Notes under the pieces: generated by a model
Told to the model about the DNA's origin: nothing
What the model saw: the letters and a program-made list of their open reading frames with translations, nothing else
Database searches by the model: none
Shown: one piece after another, positions 24,414 through 39,739 of the stretch
Position numbering within the stretch: the first letter of the stretch is position 1
Layout of the letters: every line of letters starts with the position of its first letter
Made by a program: the position numbers and the translations under genes
From: Metaphire vulgaris
Lineage: Eukaryota > Annelida > Clitellata > Crassiclitellata > Megascolecidae
DNA length: 64,000 nucleotides
Reading direction: 5' to 3'
NCBI GenBank assembly: GCA_018105865.1
Contig: CM030850.1
Span: forward strand, 14,531,967 to 14,595,966

Positions 24414-27194
24414 TTAAAAATAATAATAAAGCAACGTGATTTCCATTGGTTTATGAGGCATTTGTCCACGTGAAAAGCACTATAATTACTCTTGGCATTT
24501 ATTATTAATCCAGTTTTCCCAAATAACTTTTGGATTCATCGATTGCTTCAACTGTTAACTGCATTTCGTCCAAATATTGTTCCATACACTGGAGACGCAC
24601 TACTGTGTTTTTCCTGTGGTCACAGCCATTTCCTGTGGAGTTTACATGTATGGCCTCCTCTTGTGCTGCTCTAGTGTGCCGATGTAAAGAATCGCTCGTC
24701 TGGCACCACATCAGTGGCGGCTCCACCGGGGGGGGGAGAAGGGGGGCCCGTGTCCCCTATTAAGTGCCTGCCCCCCCAGTGGCTCCCCCCAGTTGGGACC
24801 CTATACTTAATGCTACATACATTAAACAACAAATGGTTGGCCTCCCATGATTAGAAGTTGCCACCCCAACGGCCCCCAACTTGCCAAATCCTAGAGCCGC
24901 CACTGCACCACATCTACTTTCCCAGTCGCTATTTTGTAAAATCATGATTCAGACGAAATTTTTGCGTCTAAGGAAAACAGCCCCCCCCCCTTTCCCCGAT
25001 GGGCCATGCATACATGGACGTTGTCACAGCACAATGGAGAGCCATACGCGGTCCGCGTTCAAATCGATTGGCTGCAGAAGGGAAAACGTTTTGTAGCGGG
25101 AATTCAACGTCATTTACGAACTCCGCCGCCCGAGGCAGAACGGGCGAGCCATTGTCCGGCTGGACAATGCGTCTTCGCTTGCAGAAGAAGGCAACAGCAT
25201 TTATATGACGACAGAATGCAAAACAGGTGCCGCTGTATGTATGCTGTCCATTGCATAGGGTCATGTACCTGACGATGCAGAAGCGTTCATTGTCTCCGTG
25301 TGTCGTCTGCGTACGAGTTGTCCACACGGAATGAGTTCAAATCATCCCTCTCTTCTTTCTTTCTTTCTCTCTATCTCTGTCTGCCTCGGTCTCTCTTTCT
25401 CTTTATCTCTCTGTCTCTGTCCCTGTCTGTCTGTCTCTGTCTCTGTCTCTCTTTCTCTCTCTAAATGTCAAAGCTTTGTCTATAATAGTGAAATAGGGTT
25501 GACCGGTTTTGCCCAAAGGCACTCGGTGTGCTGTCAACAACCTTTTGACGCAATGTTAAAACTGCAGATGCACTACTTTTCTTGCTTTTACTTAATGAGA
25601 ACTGGTCTATGATTGTGTGCTCCTCGAAGTCAGTTTTCTCAGTTTCTTCTCTTTCTACGATGAGTTGAAAGCAAGATCGCAGTTTTTGGAGCCCACTTCA
25701 AGTGATGTCCAGGGTACCTGCCCCATCTCCCATATCCTAGGACATTGGTAGACCACTTAAGTCTCTCCCTCACCCTCCCTCTCTCTCTCCGCCCGCTCCT
25801 ACCCCTCCTTTCTCTTTTACTTCACTTATCTGAATTCACGACACTTTACTCCAAATCCTCATCTGTTCACTTTGGTTTCACGGTATCATTCCGCGCGTGG
25901 AATCTTTCTTGCGATATTCCGTCACCGAACCCCAAAATACGCGAAAACAGAGGCGTAGCAGCCATATGGACAACCTGGCCAAATGCCAAGGGCTCCCGAC
26001 CTGCAAAGGGCCCCCGACCCGAGCCAAACACAATTTTTTTCCGTTCGCAAAGTTGTAAAGTTATCAGATCGAAAGACCGACAAGCAAAAAGGCCGTCATC
26101 ATTTTCGCAAACTTGTCAGATCGTCTCTGGAAAGGGCCCCCTGCCCGTTTTTCGCCAAGGGCCCCCCGAGATTATATTGCTACGCCGCCGCGCGAAACAA
26201 CGGTTTGGGGCGAACCCGATGAATGAAACTGATTATTTTCTGCCCCTATATATACTGTATATATATATATATACTGTATATATATATATACTGTATATAT
26301 ATTATATATTATAACTGTAGGCCTCGGATAAAGATCCCGGTGTGTCTGGCTCTGATCGCCGCCATCTGGATCGTCGCCGCGTCCATCTCCCTTCCCCTCG
26401 CCGTCTATCAGACGCTGTCCTGGCTCCCGGCCGAGCGCGTCTTCGTCTGCCACGAGCAGTGGCCGCCCGGGTCGGCCCGTCGCTTCTTCACCGTCGCCAG
26501 CCTCGTCCTGCAGTACGTCCTTCCGGGCAGCGTCATCGCCTACTGCTACGCCCGCGTCTCGGCCGCCCTGCGCACCCGGGCGGTGTCGCGGTCTCGCCGG
26601 ACGGCCGTGCACGCCGGGGGACCGAGGACCAGATGGTCCTCGTTCGCCGAGAAACAGCGGCAGCAGGAGATCACCCGCAACCAGCGGACGAATCGGATGC
26701 TGATCGCCATGACGACCATCTTCGTCACCTGTTGGCTCCCGCTGAACGTCGTCATACTCGCCATCGAGTACCATCCGCAGCTGGAACGCTGGCGCTACTT
26801 CCTGCTGGCGTTCTTCGTCGCCCACCTGTTGGCGATCAGCTCCACCGCGTACAACCCGTTCCTGTACGCCTGGATGAACGAGAAGTTCCTCGTCGAGTTC
26901 TGTCGGGTCCTGCCGTGGCCGTTCGCGCGGCGGCTCGCCGTCGGTCGCAACCTGTCGACGGCGGCGGCGGCGGCGCCGGGCGCGGGGCGTTCGGTGTCCA
27001 AGTACTCGCTGATGAAGGAGAACCGAGTACTCGTCATGCGACGGAAAGTTTCCGTCGGCGGCGACGCCGGCGTTGTTCTAAATCACTCGGACAGAGGGGG
27101 GCCCAACGTCGTCAACCACACCGTCGTTGCCACTCTTAACGGAACCCGATTCCCAGCAGTCACTGCCACTGCCGCCGATCAGACCAACGCCTAA
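20363..27194 (+). CDS. Neuropeptide GPCR, sNPF/NPY/PrRP receptor-like
   Basis: Rhodopsin-family seven-helix receptor at the plasma membrane, 443 residues from two exons: 20363-20820 and 26321-27194. Exon 1 ends CAG|GTGAGT in phase 2 and exon 2 starts after CTGTAG, restoring HPFRPRIKIP across the junction. Residues 1-40 are an extracellular Thr/Ser-rich tail with an NTS glycosylation site. Landmarks are GN in TM1 (63-64), NLAASD in TM2, WVFG in loop 1, C119 and C196 for the conserved disulfide, NRY (143-145) in place of DRY, CWLP (290-293) in TM6 and NPFLY (331-335) in TM7. The tail of about 100 residues is rich in basic residues, Ala and Val. The TM2-TM3 region, including TPL, LCH, VSTLTSTAIAV and RYFVIVHPF, resembles insect short neuropeptide F receptors and chordate NPY and prolactin-releasing-peptide receptors. 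The ligand is inferred only by family. Confidence 0.92.
20861..21045. mobile_element. MITE at the start of the GPCR intron
   Basis: Inverted CAGGGTTATTTCTAGG-family copy (CAGGGATATTTTTAC to AAATAACCCTG). It begins 40 bp past the exon 1 donor. It carries GACCTTTTTTTGCTTGTC at 20950. Confidence 0.8.
21227..21410. mobile_element. MITE, CAGGGTGCGATTTGT family
   Basis: CAGGGTGCGATTTGTGACC at the left and ACAAATCGCGCCCTG at the right, flanks AAGAAGAC and AAAAAGAC. A second copy lies at 32652-33017. Confidence 0.78.
21520..21730 (-). repeat. SINE body copy
   Basis: Shares GGAGATCAGCGTTGGACG, GATTAATGGCGCC and CTAGAGGGCGGTGG with the copies at 1.7, 38.6 and 61.2 kb. The head is decayed. Confidence 0.65.
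22395..22970. repeat. CAGA, CTTC and CAT microsatellites
   Basis: CAGA at 22415-22455, CTTC at 22670-22735 and CAT/CAC at 22855-22968. The overlapping open frames are pure repeat translations. Confidence 0.85.
23150..23565. mobile_element. Harbinger-like MITE
   Basis: GGAGCTGTCCATTAATTATG and TAATTAATGGACAGCCCC are long inverted ends, flanked by TTT on both sides. Related copies at 46566-46988 (flank TTA) and 50230-50628 (flank TTT) share the CAACAACTGTCAA interior. A 3-bp AT-rich target fits PIF/Harbinger. Confidence 0.72.
24000..24415. repeat. CAGA, CTA and AAT microsatellite cluster
   Basis: CAGA at 24001-24076, CTA at 24104-24178, AAT at 24188-24297 and again 24368-24412. Poly-Asn, poly-Leu and poly-Ile frames here are artefacts. 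Confidence 0.9.
24712..24905. mobile_element. hAT-like MITE, CAGTGGCGGCTCC family
   Basis: Ends CAGTGGCGGCTCCACC and GAGCCGCCACTG; duplication CACCACAT on both sides is perfect. The interior CTATACTTAATGCTACATAC is shared by all copies. The next stretch, 24950-25330, has overlapping frames on both strands but no recognised domain. Confidence 0.85.
26321..27194 (+). CDS. GPCR exon 2 (TM4-TM7, C-tail)
   Basis: Begins right after a TA-rich microsatellite that runs into the CTGTAG acceptor. It encodes TM4 (158-180), loop 2 with FVCHEQW, TM5 with its conserved proline (P221), a basic third loop, TM6 with TCWLP, TM7 with NPFLY, and the tail to a TAA at 27192. Overlapping frames on both strands (26172-26825 minus, 26342-27139 plus) are GC-rich shadows. 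Confidence 0.93.
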
Positions 27195-27201
27195 ACAGCT
27201 G

Positions 27202-27340
27202 CAGTAGAACTTCGTTATAACAGACTCGGTTACAACGAGTACTCGGTTATAAACGACTGCAATGTAATGTACGGTCCCATTTAAAGCGCTACCGTAATGG
27301 TTGGTATCGGACATAACGTCTTTCGGATAGAGCGTACCAA
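27202..27340 (+). repeat. Interspersed repeat after the GPCR stop
   Basis: CAGTAGAACTTCGTTATAAC starts 8 bp past the stop codon and recurs at about 5463 and, with one change, at 32287. It is probably a DNA-transposon end lying in the 3' UTR. Confidence 0.6.
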
Positions 27341-27776
27341 TGATATTTTTATACCCACCTAACAATCGCCTTACAGGCCCCCTCTCAATTTCAGCTTTCG
27401 ATGACTTTTTTGCGTGTCAGACTGTTACTTTAGATTAGCAATTAATTTAATTATTAGATGAACACATTGGTTTTGACCAAAGGTTTTATTTCATAAAATG
27501 GCGTTATTTTCATACGAAATACGAAGAATTTGACATCAGTCGAAGTCAAACTATTGTAAACGAGGAAACATTGACACAGCTGCCTCTTTGAATAGTGATA
27601 TCTGTACTGCTTAGTTGCAGCCCAAACTTCGATTTTTTGGGGGAGGGGGTTGAGTATATATCCTGAATAGCGCGCGATCTTCGACAAAAGATTTATCTTG
27701 TTCTAAAATGTTATAATAGATTTTACAGTGAGCACATGCTAAGGAACTGAGTACCAGAGTTTCGTTTGCGGGTGTG

Positions 27777-27954
27777 CAGTGGCGGCTCTAGGATTTGGCA
27801 AGTGGGGGGCGTTGGGGTGGCAATCATGGGGGCCAATCATTTGTTGTTTAATGTATGTAGCATTAAGTATAGGGTCCCAACTGGGGGGGCACTGGGGACC
27901 AGGCACTCAATAGGGAGGCACGGGCCCCCTGCCCCCCCGGTGGAGCCGCCACTG
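27777..27954. mobile_element. hAT-like MITE, CAGTGGCGGCTCC family (inverted)
   Basis: Perfect duplication CGGGTGTG on both sides. A second MITE (CAGTGTTTATTCTAG ends) follows directly at 27966-28322. From 28.3 to 28.8 kb nothing else is recognised. Confidence 0.85.
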
Positions 27955-28829
27955 CGGGTGTGCAGTGTTTATTCTAGGTCCTTTTTGGGAGGATTCCCCC
28001 CGACCAAAGTTTTAAAATTCTCCCCCCAAAAAAAAAAAAAAAAATTCTATGTGTTGCATTGGGGATGGAAATTCCCAAAAAAAAAAAAAAAGTGTGACAA
28101 GTGTGACGAAAGGGTTTTTTAAATTTTTTTATTTAGGAGAGGGGAAAAACATGATGTGATGACCTTTTTTGCTTGTCACCACTTCCCGACGAGAAAAACA
28201 TCTCAAATGTCGGGATGACTTTTTTGTTGTTGCTCGTCAAGGTTTTTGGGCAGACAAACCTTCTCCCCCTCCAAACATTTTAAACTCCCCCCACCAATGT
28301 CAAGGTGGCTAGAATAAACACTGGTGGGTGTGCGTGGTGTGCGTGCGTGTGTGTGTTAAACTGACAATTGGGGAGGGGGCACTGAGAAAGCATGAGGGCC
28401 AACAACTGTCCGGGCATGAGACAGCATTGGTTTGGCACATGACCAAAGATTGCCAGCAAAAAGCCCTATGTCTACTTTTCAAAGTTTAAACATCTTGCCC
28501 AGTTTCCTTTCTTTACATGATACATCCCAGACTAATTTTATGTCCCCAAAACGTACTCAGTGGGTAGCCAAATTAATTTCATAAAGGGGAATTCTTGGTA
28601 ACTGGTGCCCGAAGGCCGGGTGTTTTTGAAACCAGCAGTTGTCATTTATCAATATTTCGTGGTATTAGAAAGTAGTTATCGTTTCGGTGTCTTCGCGGGC
28701 CATTTCGCAGCCCTTGGCGGGTCGGATTTGACCCGCGGGCCGCCATTTAGAATATACCTGACGTGCAGTAAACGATGTGACGCAAATAATCTCCTGTTGA
28801 TCGTTTGAATTCCGGAGGTTTTATGTACG

Positions 28830-28843
28830 GTTGCCATAGGAAC
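28830..28843 (+). promoter_or_regulatory. X-box (RFX site) upstream of ODAD4-like gene
   Basis: GTTGCCATAGGAAC fits the bipartite RFX X-box pattern (GTTGCC, AT, RGNAAC). It lies about 207 bp upstream of the ATG at 29050. Motile-cilium genes are typical RFX targets, so site and gene identity support each other. Confidence 0.65.
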
Positions 28844-29049
28844 GAGTGACAAAGATGTGACGTCATCGAGCTCCTATCAGAATCCGTCGTTGCGTTTAGA
28901 ATCGGTTTGATCCGAATGTCGATTGCTTATCAATCGAAGCCGAATAAAAGGATTTGCTGGATTGGATTCAGAAAGATTTCGATTCTTAAAAGAGTCGTCG
29001 TCCTTTTGGAAGGTCACTTGACAGTGGTGGCGGTGGTGGCACGGTGGTG

Positions 29050-33192
<4,143 letters not shown>

Positions 33193-33279
33193 GTAAGTAA
33201 GATCATCTCTGGCAGACCGATTGTCAAACTTTTGAGGTCCATAGCTTCTCTAGCACTCGATTTTAACAGCGCATACAGT

Positions 33280-33444
33280 GTTTTATACAGGCCTACTGGG
33301 GGAGATTCCCCCAAGCCTCAACACCCCTCCCCTCAAAAAAATCCCAGCACTTACACAAATTTTGCATTGAACTGCGTGTCTTCCCCTCCATCCAAGTCAA
33401 TTCCCCCACCAAAGGCCTGGAGTCTGGATAAAACACTGAACGCA
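33280..33444. mobile_element. MITE with CAGTGTTTTATACAGG ends
   Basis: CAGTGTTTTATACAGGCC and CTGGATAAAACACTG are the ends; the interior is TCCCCC-rich. An inverted relative lies at about 55195-55351. Confidence 0.65.
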
Positions 33445-33639
33445 CAGGCCTAGAAAATGCTTCTATTGATATTAGCGTAGACCAGAGAGGTATGGGGCTG
33501 CGGGGTATAAATCTTAGCTAGTCATTGCTATGTCAAAATCAAAACATATGTTAATGTCCCACATGTGAACAAAAGCGTCTACTAACTATACCCCCTCCCT
33601 CTCCCCAGTCGCTATGCCTCTGGTTGCCAGCCTCATCAG

Positions 33640-33780
33640 TCATCACCTTTCCTTCCACTGAGTTGTTAACCGAAAACAACAGTTGTTTCTGCCGCGGCCG
33701 GGATTTGAACCGTGGACCTCAAAGATTTGCTGACCGGTGCACTAACCACCCTCCACTGCGCACTATAAGTTTATTGATTG
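33640..33780 (-). repeat. tRNA-derived SINE
   Basis: On the minus strand TGGTTAGTGCACCGG (A-box) precedes GGTTCAAATCCCG (B-box) at tRNA spacing. The decayed 3' part has GCAACCAGAGGC. It is not a tRNA gene, as the acceptor stem does not close. Confidence 0.65.
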
Positions 33781-34060
33781 ATTGATTGAATTTGATTGAA
33801 GTGATAACAATCAAACTACAACCATCTGTATACGAGACACATGGGCGACTTCACATTGGAGCAAAGAAGGACACTTACACTCTCCTCGATCCTCCTCCCC
33901 CCGGTAAATGCGAATCTATTTTTGTAGGTAACTATATTTTGGTGTTTAGTCAATATTTTCACACAAAAACGCTACATAGATAGGCCTACACCAAGTGAAG
34001 TTGAGAAACCTAACTTTAGCCCATAACTGTGGAATTTAATATCTTGAAAACGTGACCATT

Positions 34061-35067
34061 CAGGGGCGTAGCCAGGAATTTGATTGGGGAGGGGTATAAT
34101 GTGATTTGGGTCATAAATCTTTAAAAACTTTGAAAATCTAAAAAACACATTAAAATTTTAAGGTAGTCTAATTTTTTGGGATTATATATATACGCAGTGT
34201 TAGGAAAGATCACTTGTAAAAGGATCTTGATCAAAGATCAAGATCACTAGAGAGAAATTGATCTAAGATCAAGATCAAAGATCACTAGAGTATAAATGAT
34301 CTAAGATCAAGATCACTTTAAAAGTGATCTAAGATCAAAGATCATACAAATATAGTTATTATATCATCTATGACCGTATATACGATACAAATGTTTACGA
34401 TGCATGTAAACTTTTGTAATACTATGTTACTAACACAACTGAAAACAGTTCAAAATTTTTTTCAGTTGTCAGTGTTGAACACGGAGTTCATTTTCAGCAT
34501 GAGCAGACGCTCAAACAACCTGTCAGACAACCTGTTTCCTCGCGGTGTAGCTATCAAACCTCCAATACTAAAAATCAGAAGATTTTAAAATATTTCACAA
34601 ATGCTGCCTTGATGTGGGTACAACAAGCTGAAAGTTCCTTATTTGGGTTATTCAGGTGGACCTCTATCTTGACTGACTGAGCAAGCCTCCCTTTGAGACT
34701 GGCAGTGCCAGTACTAATGTCAGGGCCATCCATAATCCTCATCATCTGCACCGGCTGCACTAACATGGTCATTGAGGTCCGAATGCTTGATTTTTCCTCC
34801 ATTTTACTCAATACACATAGAAGTTCGTTGATTGGTTGACTTAGTTGGGAGACGTATAATTTGATCTTTGATCTTCTGTTGATAATAAAGATCAAAATCA
34901 CTGAAAAAGTGATTTAAAATCAGAGTCAAAGATCACTAGTAAAAAGTGATCAGATCAAAGATCAAAGATCATGAATTTGATCTTGATCGTGATCTTTGAT
35001 CTTTTGATCTAAGACTCCTAACACTGTATATACGCCGATATACACCCCCGTCGTCGCTACGCCCCTG
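34061..35067. mobile_element. CAGGGGCGTAGC MITE split by an 832-bp hAT-like element
   Basis: Outer MITE flanked by perfect TGACCATT duplications (34053 and 35068). The inner element 34195-35026 starts CAGTGTTAGGA and ends TCCTAACACTG, with perfect TATATACG duplications. Its subterminal regions are packed with GATCTTTGATC-type repeats. The inner frame at 34575-34901 minus has no recognised domain. Confidence 0.9.
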
Positions 35068-35784
35068 TGACCATTGTGTTTTACCCCATGGAAAATTTTC
35101 TGTGGGCGTCACTGACAATCTTTTAAAAGAATGGGTTAAACTGGACATACTGACGATGTCGATGGCACATTTATAAAGAAGCTCGATAAGAAGAAACCGA
35201 TGCCTTAGCTGACAACACGTTATGAAGCTGATAGGCTTACCAGTGGCGTAACCAGAGTCAAAATGTAACCCGGGCAGCTGACCATGGACTGTCCATTTTT
35301 CAACAGTTGTCACACTTTTCAAACCCCTCCCTCTTTTGTTTACTTAATTTTTGGACAGACACTCAACAAAAATTATTTAAACAATTAACGATGATTTTAA
35401 ATTGATCCCATTCCACGAGGCAACGCAAGTGCTCAACAGATGAATTTTAAAGAGTGAATCCATAGGCCCCTAGAATTTTAGGAAGGAATGCTCTCTTAAT
35501 GTTATCTTGTTGCCCAGTGCTGACCTTACCGTTTCCGACCAGTGTCGCTGGTCTCAAAGCAGCTGCGACGACCCGACCCGACGAGGTCTTTGGAGCGCAG
35601 AGGTCAGAGCAAGGACTACTAGATTGCCTGGACGTAACTGCGAGCTATACTTCAGGGGCTGGATAAATTGATGTAATTTTGGACTTTTGTCGGATTCCAC
35701 CATTTTATCACAAACCATGTGCAAAATTTAATAATTGAATGGATGGGTGGAATAAGCAGACTTTTAAATGCAGAATTGGAACAA

Positions 35785-35927
35785 AATAAATCAAAAATTT
35801 TGAAAATTGGACAATATTTGGTCGAGATATAATGGCACTCTCCTTGATAGATTGTCGTTTGAAGGGCTTTTATAATTTGCTATATCTCGACCAAATATTG
35901 TCCAATTTTCAAAATGTTTGATTTATT
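35785..35927. repeat. 47-bp inverted repeat with 49-nt loop
   Basis: 35785-35831 and 35881-35927 are reverse complements with one mismatch (AATTGGACAATATTTGG in the arm). It would form a long hairpin. No flanking duplication is evident. From 35.1 to 37.1 kb nothing else is recognised except a short MITE at 36778-36872. Confidence 0.9.
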
Positions 35928-36777
35928 AAATTACCAGTTACCCCTTAATGGTAAAAAATATCAGAGATCTGCCAGGCCAGATTGTAGACCCTTATCTCAA
36001 TTGTTATTAAATTTTGCACGGATGGTTTGAAAGAGGTTGAAAGCAATTGGGTCCGGTGAAATATGCAACAATTAACACCTTACACTGAAGATATATAGCG
36101 TCCACTTCGGTAGAGGAAGAGAAATGAATCGTCCATTAGGGAAAGTGAAATTCGATATATCACGTAGATACATATAGTTGCCAAACACCCTCTGATACCT
36201 TAACCTGTGAAACACGGTTTCCAGATATACTTTAGTTTTAGATGATACTATTGCAAACCATCAGTGCAAAAGGGTCGTCCCTACTGACTTTAAACCTTGT
36301 TTAAACCTTGTTATATTAAATACAAATATTAAAGGCATAATTTTTTTATTTTTTCAACCGGGCAGAAATTTTTCCCCGGGCATTTATTCAGGCACGCCAT
36401 CCATTCAATGAATGAATCGAATGGGCTGAAAATATTGTAATGATCGTCATTGATCGACACATAGACTTGACAAATGACTTAACGTGGGAGGATTCTTGCC
36501 ATGTAACAACCATGACCATAGGCTTAATAACAATGATAATAAACGTTGCAAATGACTGTTTACAACCATGTCTTAAAAAATGACAGCTGGTCAAAAATGA
36601 TATTGGTTATTTCTTGTCCTTATTTATTGCAAATGTTCCTATAATTATAACAATTCAATCTTAATCTTAATCAATCAGGTGAAATAGTTATTTTAAATTA
36701 AATAATTAATTAAGAAAGAAATGCTTGGTTAATACGTGATCCTATCATTTGAAAATTTTCCCTCTGCCCGTGGCGGT

Positions 36778-36872
36778 TCCAGGATTTCTTGGTGGGGGTA
36801 AATGAATTCATTGTAAGTCCGGAAGTCCGGTTGGGGATGGGGATTACTCATCCCCACGTGGAACCGCCACTG
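36778..36872. mobile_element. Short MITE, CAGTGGCGGTTCC family
   Basis: A 95-bp internally deleted copy: GTGGCGGTTCCAGGATT to GTGGAACCGCCACTG. Confidence 0.7.
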
Positions 36873-37224
36873 CTTCTGCCCCACCTGGGCTACTGCAGTT
36901 GCACCATAGAAGTCTATTGATTTATTTACAGGTGCGAAACAGTGAATAACTGAAATTGTCCATGGAGCTCGGACATTTTAACGACTACAGTACACTTGAA
37001 TATCAACAATACTTAATAAGAAGACTTAGTTTCCTTATCTCCTCATCGGGAAATTCATTATTCGTGTAACAGTGTATATATTAACTGAAGGTGATTCATC
37101 AAAATAGCTGGAGAGTATAGTGGCCTAATTGGCTCTCGAGACGAAGATCGAAACATTGTTTTCTTTCTCTTTTAACTCCAGCTCGTCGTCGGGTTATCTT
37201 CTTTGGATTTGATGTGGAATCGAC

Positions 37225-37360
<136 letters not shown>

Positions 37361-37449
37361 TCTCAACGCAGCCAGAATCTTTCCCAAGTGAAAAGCATGC
37401 GAACGAGAGCCCATCCATATATAACGTACGCAAAAATGGCATATTTCCG

Positions 37450-37735
37450 ACCCCCGCCCCAGTGGCGTCATTTCACACTTTTCTTGGGGGGGCGAGAAAA
37501 TTTTTTGCAAATTTTTCACAAATTTTGGCAAATTTTAAGCATTTTTTGCAAATTTTTGCAATTTTTTGCAATTTTTTGGCTAATTTTGAACAATTTTGGC
37601 AAATTTTAGGGCCAATGTTGGATACTTTGCAATTTTTGGCAATTTTTGAAATTTTTTGCACATTAATACATTATAAATTAATATTTTCATTTCCTTGGGG
37701 CCCCCCCAATCCCAAATGACGCCTCTGCCCCGCTT
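37450..37735. mobile_element. MITE with CAGTGGCGTCATTT ends
   Basis: CAGTGGCGTCATTTCACAC and AAATGACGCCTCTG are the ends. The interior is a degenerate TTTTTTGCAAATTTT repeat. Confidence 0.65.
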
Positions 37736-38030
37736 CTGTTGCAACCCGTATATTTTTTGACTCCCTTAAGGGTACGTACAAATTAGCTTCTCTACCATCT
37801 CCACCCACCCCCACCCCCGTTGAAAAATGAATTTTTGCCATGGCTACGAGACTACGATTCATTTGTTCTGCAACTTTTTAAAATTAGTTTTTAAAATTGT
37901 CTTTTCTAATTCTAACGTTAATACAGTATTTCTTAAAGAATTGCAACAAATCATTCAAATGTTCCACAATAATCATCGTCCTTAAATAGTATTTCAAAAT
38001 CGACCAGGATTGTAATTTGAAGGCCAGGGT

Positions 38031-38202
38031 CAGGGGCGTAGCGACGGGGTATATCGGTATATAAACCCCCAAATCAGTCAATTTTAAAGTTTTTGTGTGA
38101 TTTAGATGTGGTTAATACTGGTTACATGTGGTTTATAGTTAAGATTTATACCCACCCAAAATATTTATACCCTCCCAAATCAAATTCCTGGCTACGCCCC
38201 TG
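38031..38202. mobile_element. hAT-like MITE, CAGGGGCGTAGC family (inverted)
   Basis: Perfect duplication GCCAGGGT on both sides (38023 and 38203). Confidence 0.88.
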
Positions 38203-38499
38203 GCCAGGGTTCCATTAGTTTGCCCTAGGCCTATATTAATCTGTGTTTATGCATACGTAGGTATACGCATTCAGTCAGGACCCCTTCCCGTACACTGTTA
38301 CCCTTTCCCTCAGTGCGTACGTAATACAGTATATGGATTGACTCCAACGTGCATTTATTGCTGTCTTTTCCCAACGAAGCTGATCTGCGTTCAAAAGGCA
38401 TTCCAGTTCAAGTGACATTTGCAGATACTAAACAACAGAGACAAGCCCAGAAGTTGGGTCTTGGATTGGATTTGACAATGGTGGATTACCACTCAAATC

Positions 38500-38815
38500 A
38501 TGGGGACAACCATCGACTGATACCAAGTGCAGCAGTAAGTGTTACCCCATGCCCGAATTCGAGCTTTGGGGCCGGTGCTGATCTCCGGTCTCTTAGATAT
38601 ACAGCGACACGGGTGGCATACGCCATTAACCTAGAGTAGGTTGCCAGAGAAGCACCTAGGCCCGCGCTTTACTTCGCAGCGAACGCTGCTCCGCAATTTG
38701 ATGTTACAACCGCCCTCTAGCAAGTAAGGCTGAGTCGACCTTAGGGGCTCCTGCGGGAGTTGAACCCGTTCCGTCAGCTGGTCTGCCCCGATGTGTAACC
38801 ACTTCTGCATTTCTT
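38500..38815 (-). repeat. tRNA-headed SINE sharing the common body
   Basis: Minus strand: a B-box GGTTCAACTCCCG at about 38766-38754, then CTAGAGGGCGGTTG, TTAATGGCG and GGAGATCAGCACC. The body is the same as the 5S-headed copy at 1.7-2.0 kb, but the head is tRNA-like. Confidence 0.65.
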
Positions 38816-38849
38816 CTTTATGTGTCGTCCTCTATCAGAGGGTTGATAG

Positions 38850-39037
38850 CAGGGTTATTTCCAGGATTATTAATTTGGGGGAGGGGGTGTCCGTAAGCCC
38901 CCTGCCAAAAAAGTCTGACAAACAAAAAAGGTCATCCAATAGCTGAGATTGCGGGTGGTGGTGTTGGGAGTGTCGGTCTCAAATTGGGGGCGGTGTTTGT
39001 TTTTTCGTGGGGTGGGGTGGGTGTAGAAAAATTCCTG
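38850..39037. mobile_element. MITE, CAGGGTTATTTCTAGG family
   Basis: Flanks GTTGATAG and GTTGACAG agree in 7 of 8 bases; it holds GACAAACAAAAAAGGTCATCC at 38917. Confidence 0.8.
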
Positions 39038-39044
39038 GTTGACA

Positions 39045-39430
39045 GTTATTTTCCTCCATTTCTATCTTCTGCTGTTCTTTTTTAAGGCTTCATAATTCTT
39101 TGTGTTTGTCCAGTCAAAGATGTCGTCCATCCAGCTTCTTCTCGGTCAACCCCTTCCCGTTATTCCTTCTTTCCTATCTTCCATTATTATCAGAGGGAGG
39201 TCTCCAGCTGAACCTCTCATGATGTGACCAGCATAGGATATTTTTCTTCTTATTATTTCCAGTTTCCACGTTGCTGTTGTTTTGCATCTTTCTAGGACTC
39301 TTTCATTTGTAACCTTGTCCATCTGCAGCTGATTCTCAAGATCCTTCTGTAACACCATATTTCAAAGGCCATGATCTTTTTCATAATCTTCCTGTTCATT
39401 GTCCAGGTTTCACATCCATAAGTCGGCACT
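39045..39430 (-). mobile_element. RTE-like LINE fragment
   Basis: Minus-strand frames read ATWKLEIIRRKISYAGHIMR, then GRGQPRRSWMDDIFDWT, the last third of an RTE-like ORF. It is decayed and lies beyond the 3' end of the coiled-coil gene. Confidence 0.75.
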
Positions 39431-39739
39431 GGGAAGATGTAGGATTGGATGAGCCTCTTTCATCATTAGCATTAAGCCTACTTAAATGTGTCACTATAGA
39501 AGTTCAACGACAACGATGATGATGATGACTCGAGAGCCTTCCGATCTCTTGTAGGCTTCTATAATTTATTCCTCTAACTCAGTTGATGGCTCAAACCCTT
39601 CATGCGACAGAAGCCAAGACTGCTCAGAAATAACGTGATTTTTTTGTATCTGCTGTGAAAACCAACAAAACCTGACACAATTCAGAATGGAACACTTGGC
39701 ATTTCTCTTCATTTTAATTAGATATGTAAAAATAAAAAT

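Larger units (their letters stand above)
20821..26320 (+). other. GPCR intron
   Basis: A 5.5-kb phase-2 intron with GTGAGT at the start and TAG at the end. It holds a MITE from 20861 (40 bp past the donor), a MITE at 21227-21410, a SINE body near 21540-21720, a Harbinger-like MITE at 23150-23565, a CAGTGGCGG MITE at 24712-24905, and CAGA, CTTC, CAT, CTA and AAT microsatellites. Confidence 0.85.

Noticed and set aside
24968..25327. Possible genes on both strands
   Set aside because: No recognised domain, no splice-compatible neighbour, and it lies inside the GPCR intron.
26172..26825. 217-residue antisense frame and a 265-residue plus-strand frame over the GPCR
   Set aside because: Both are GC-rich shadows of GPCR exon 2; only the GPCR frame shows helices and family motifs.
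33640..33780. tRNA gene
   Set aside because: A- and B-boxes are present but the acceptor stem does not pair; it is better explained as a SINE head.
34575..34901. Transposase of the nested hAT-like element
   Set aside because: The 108-residue frame shows no hAT dimerisation or catalytic motif.
38349..38639. Further ODAD4-like exon on the plus strand
   Set aside because: The 96-residue frame runs into the SINE body, and its middle resembles repeat sequence near 53880; no TPR pattern.
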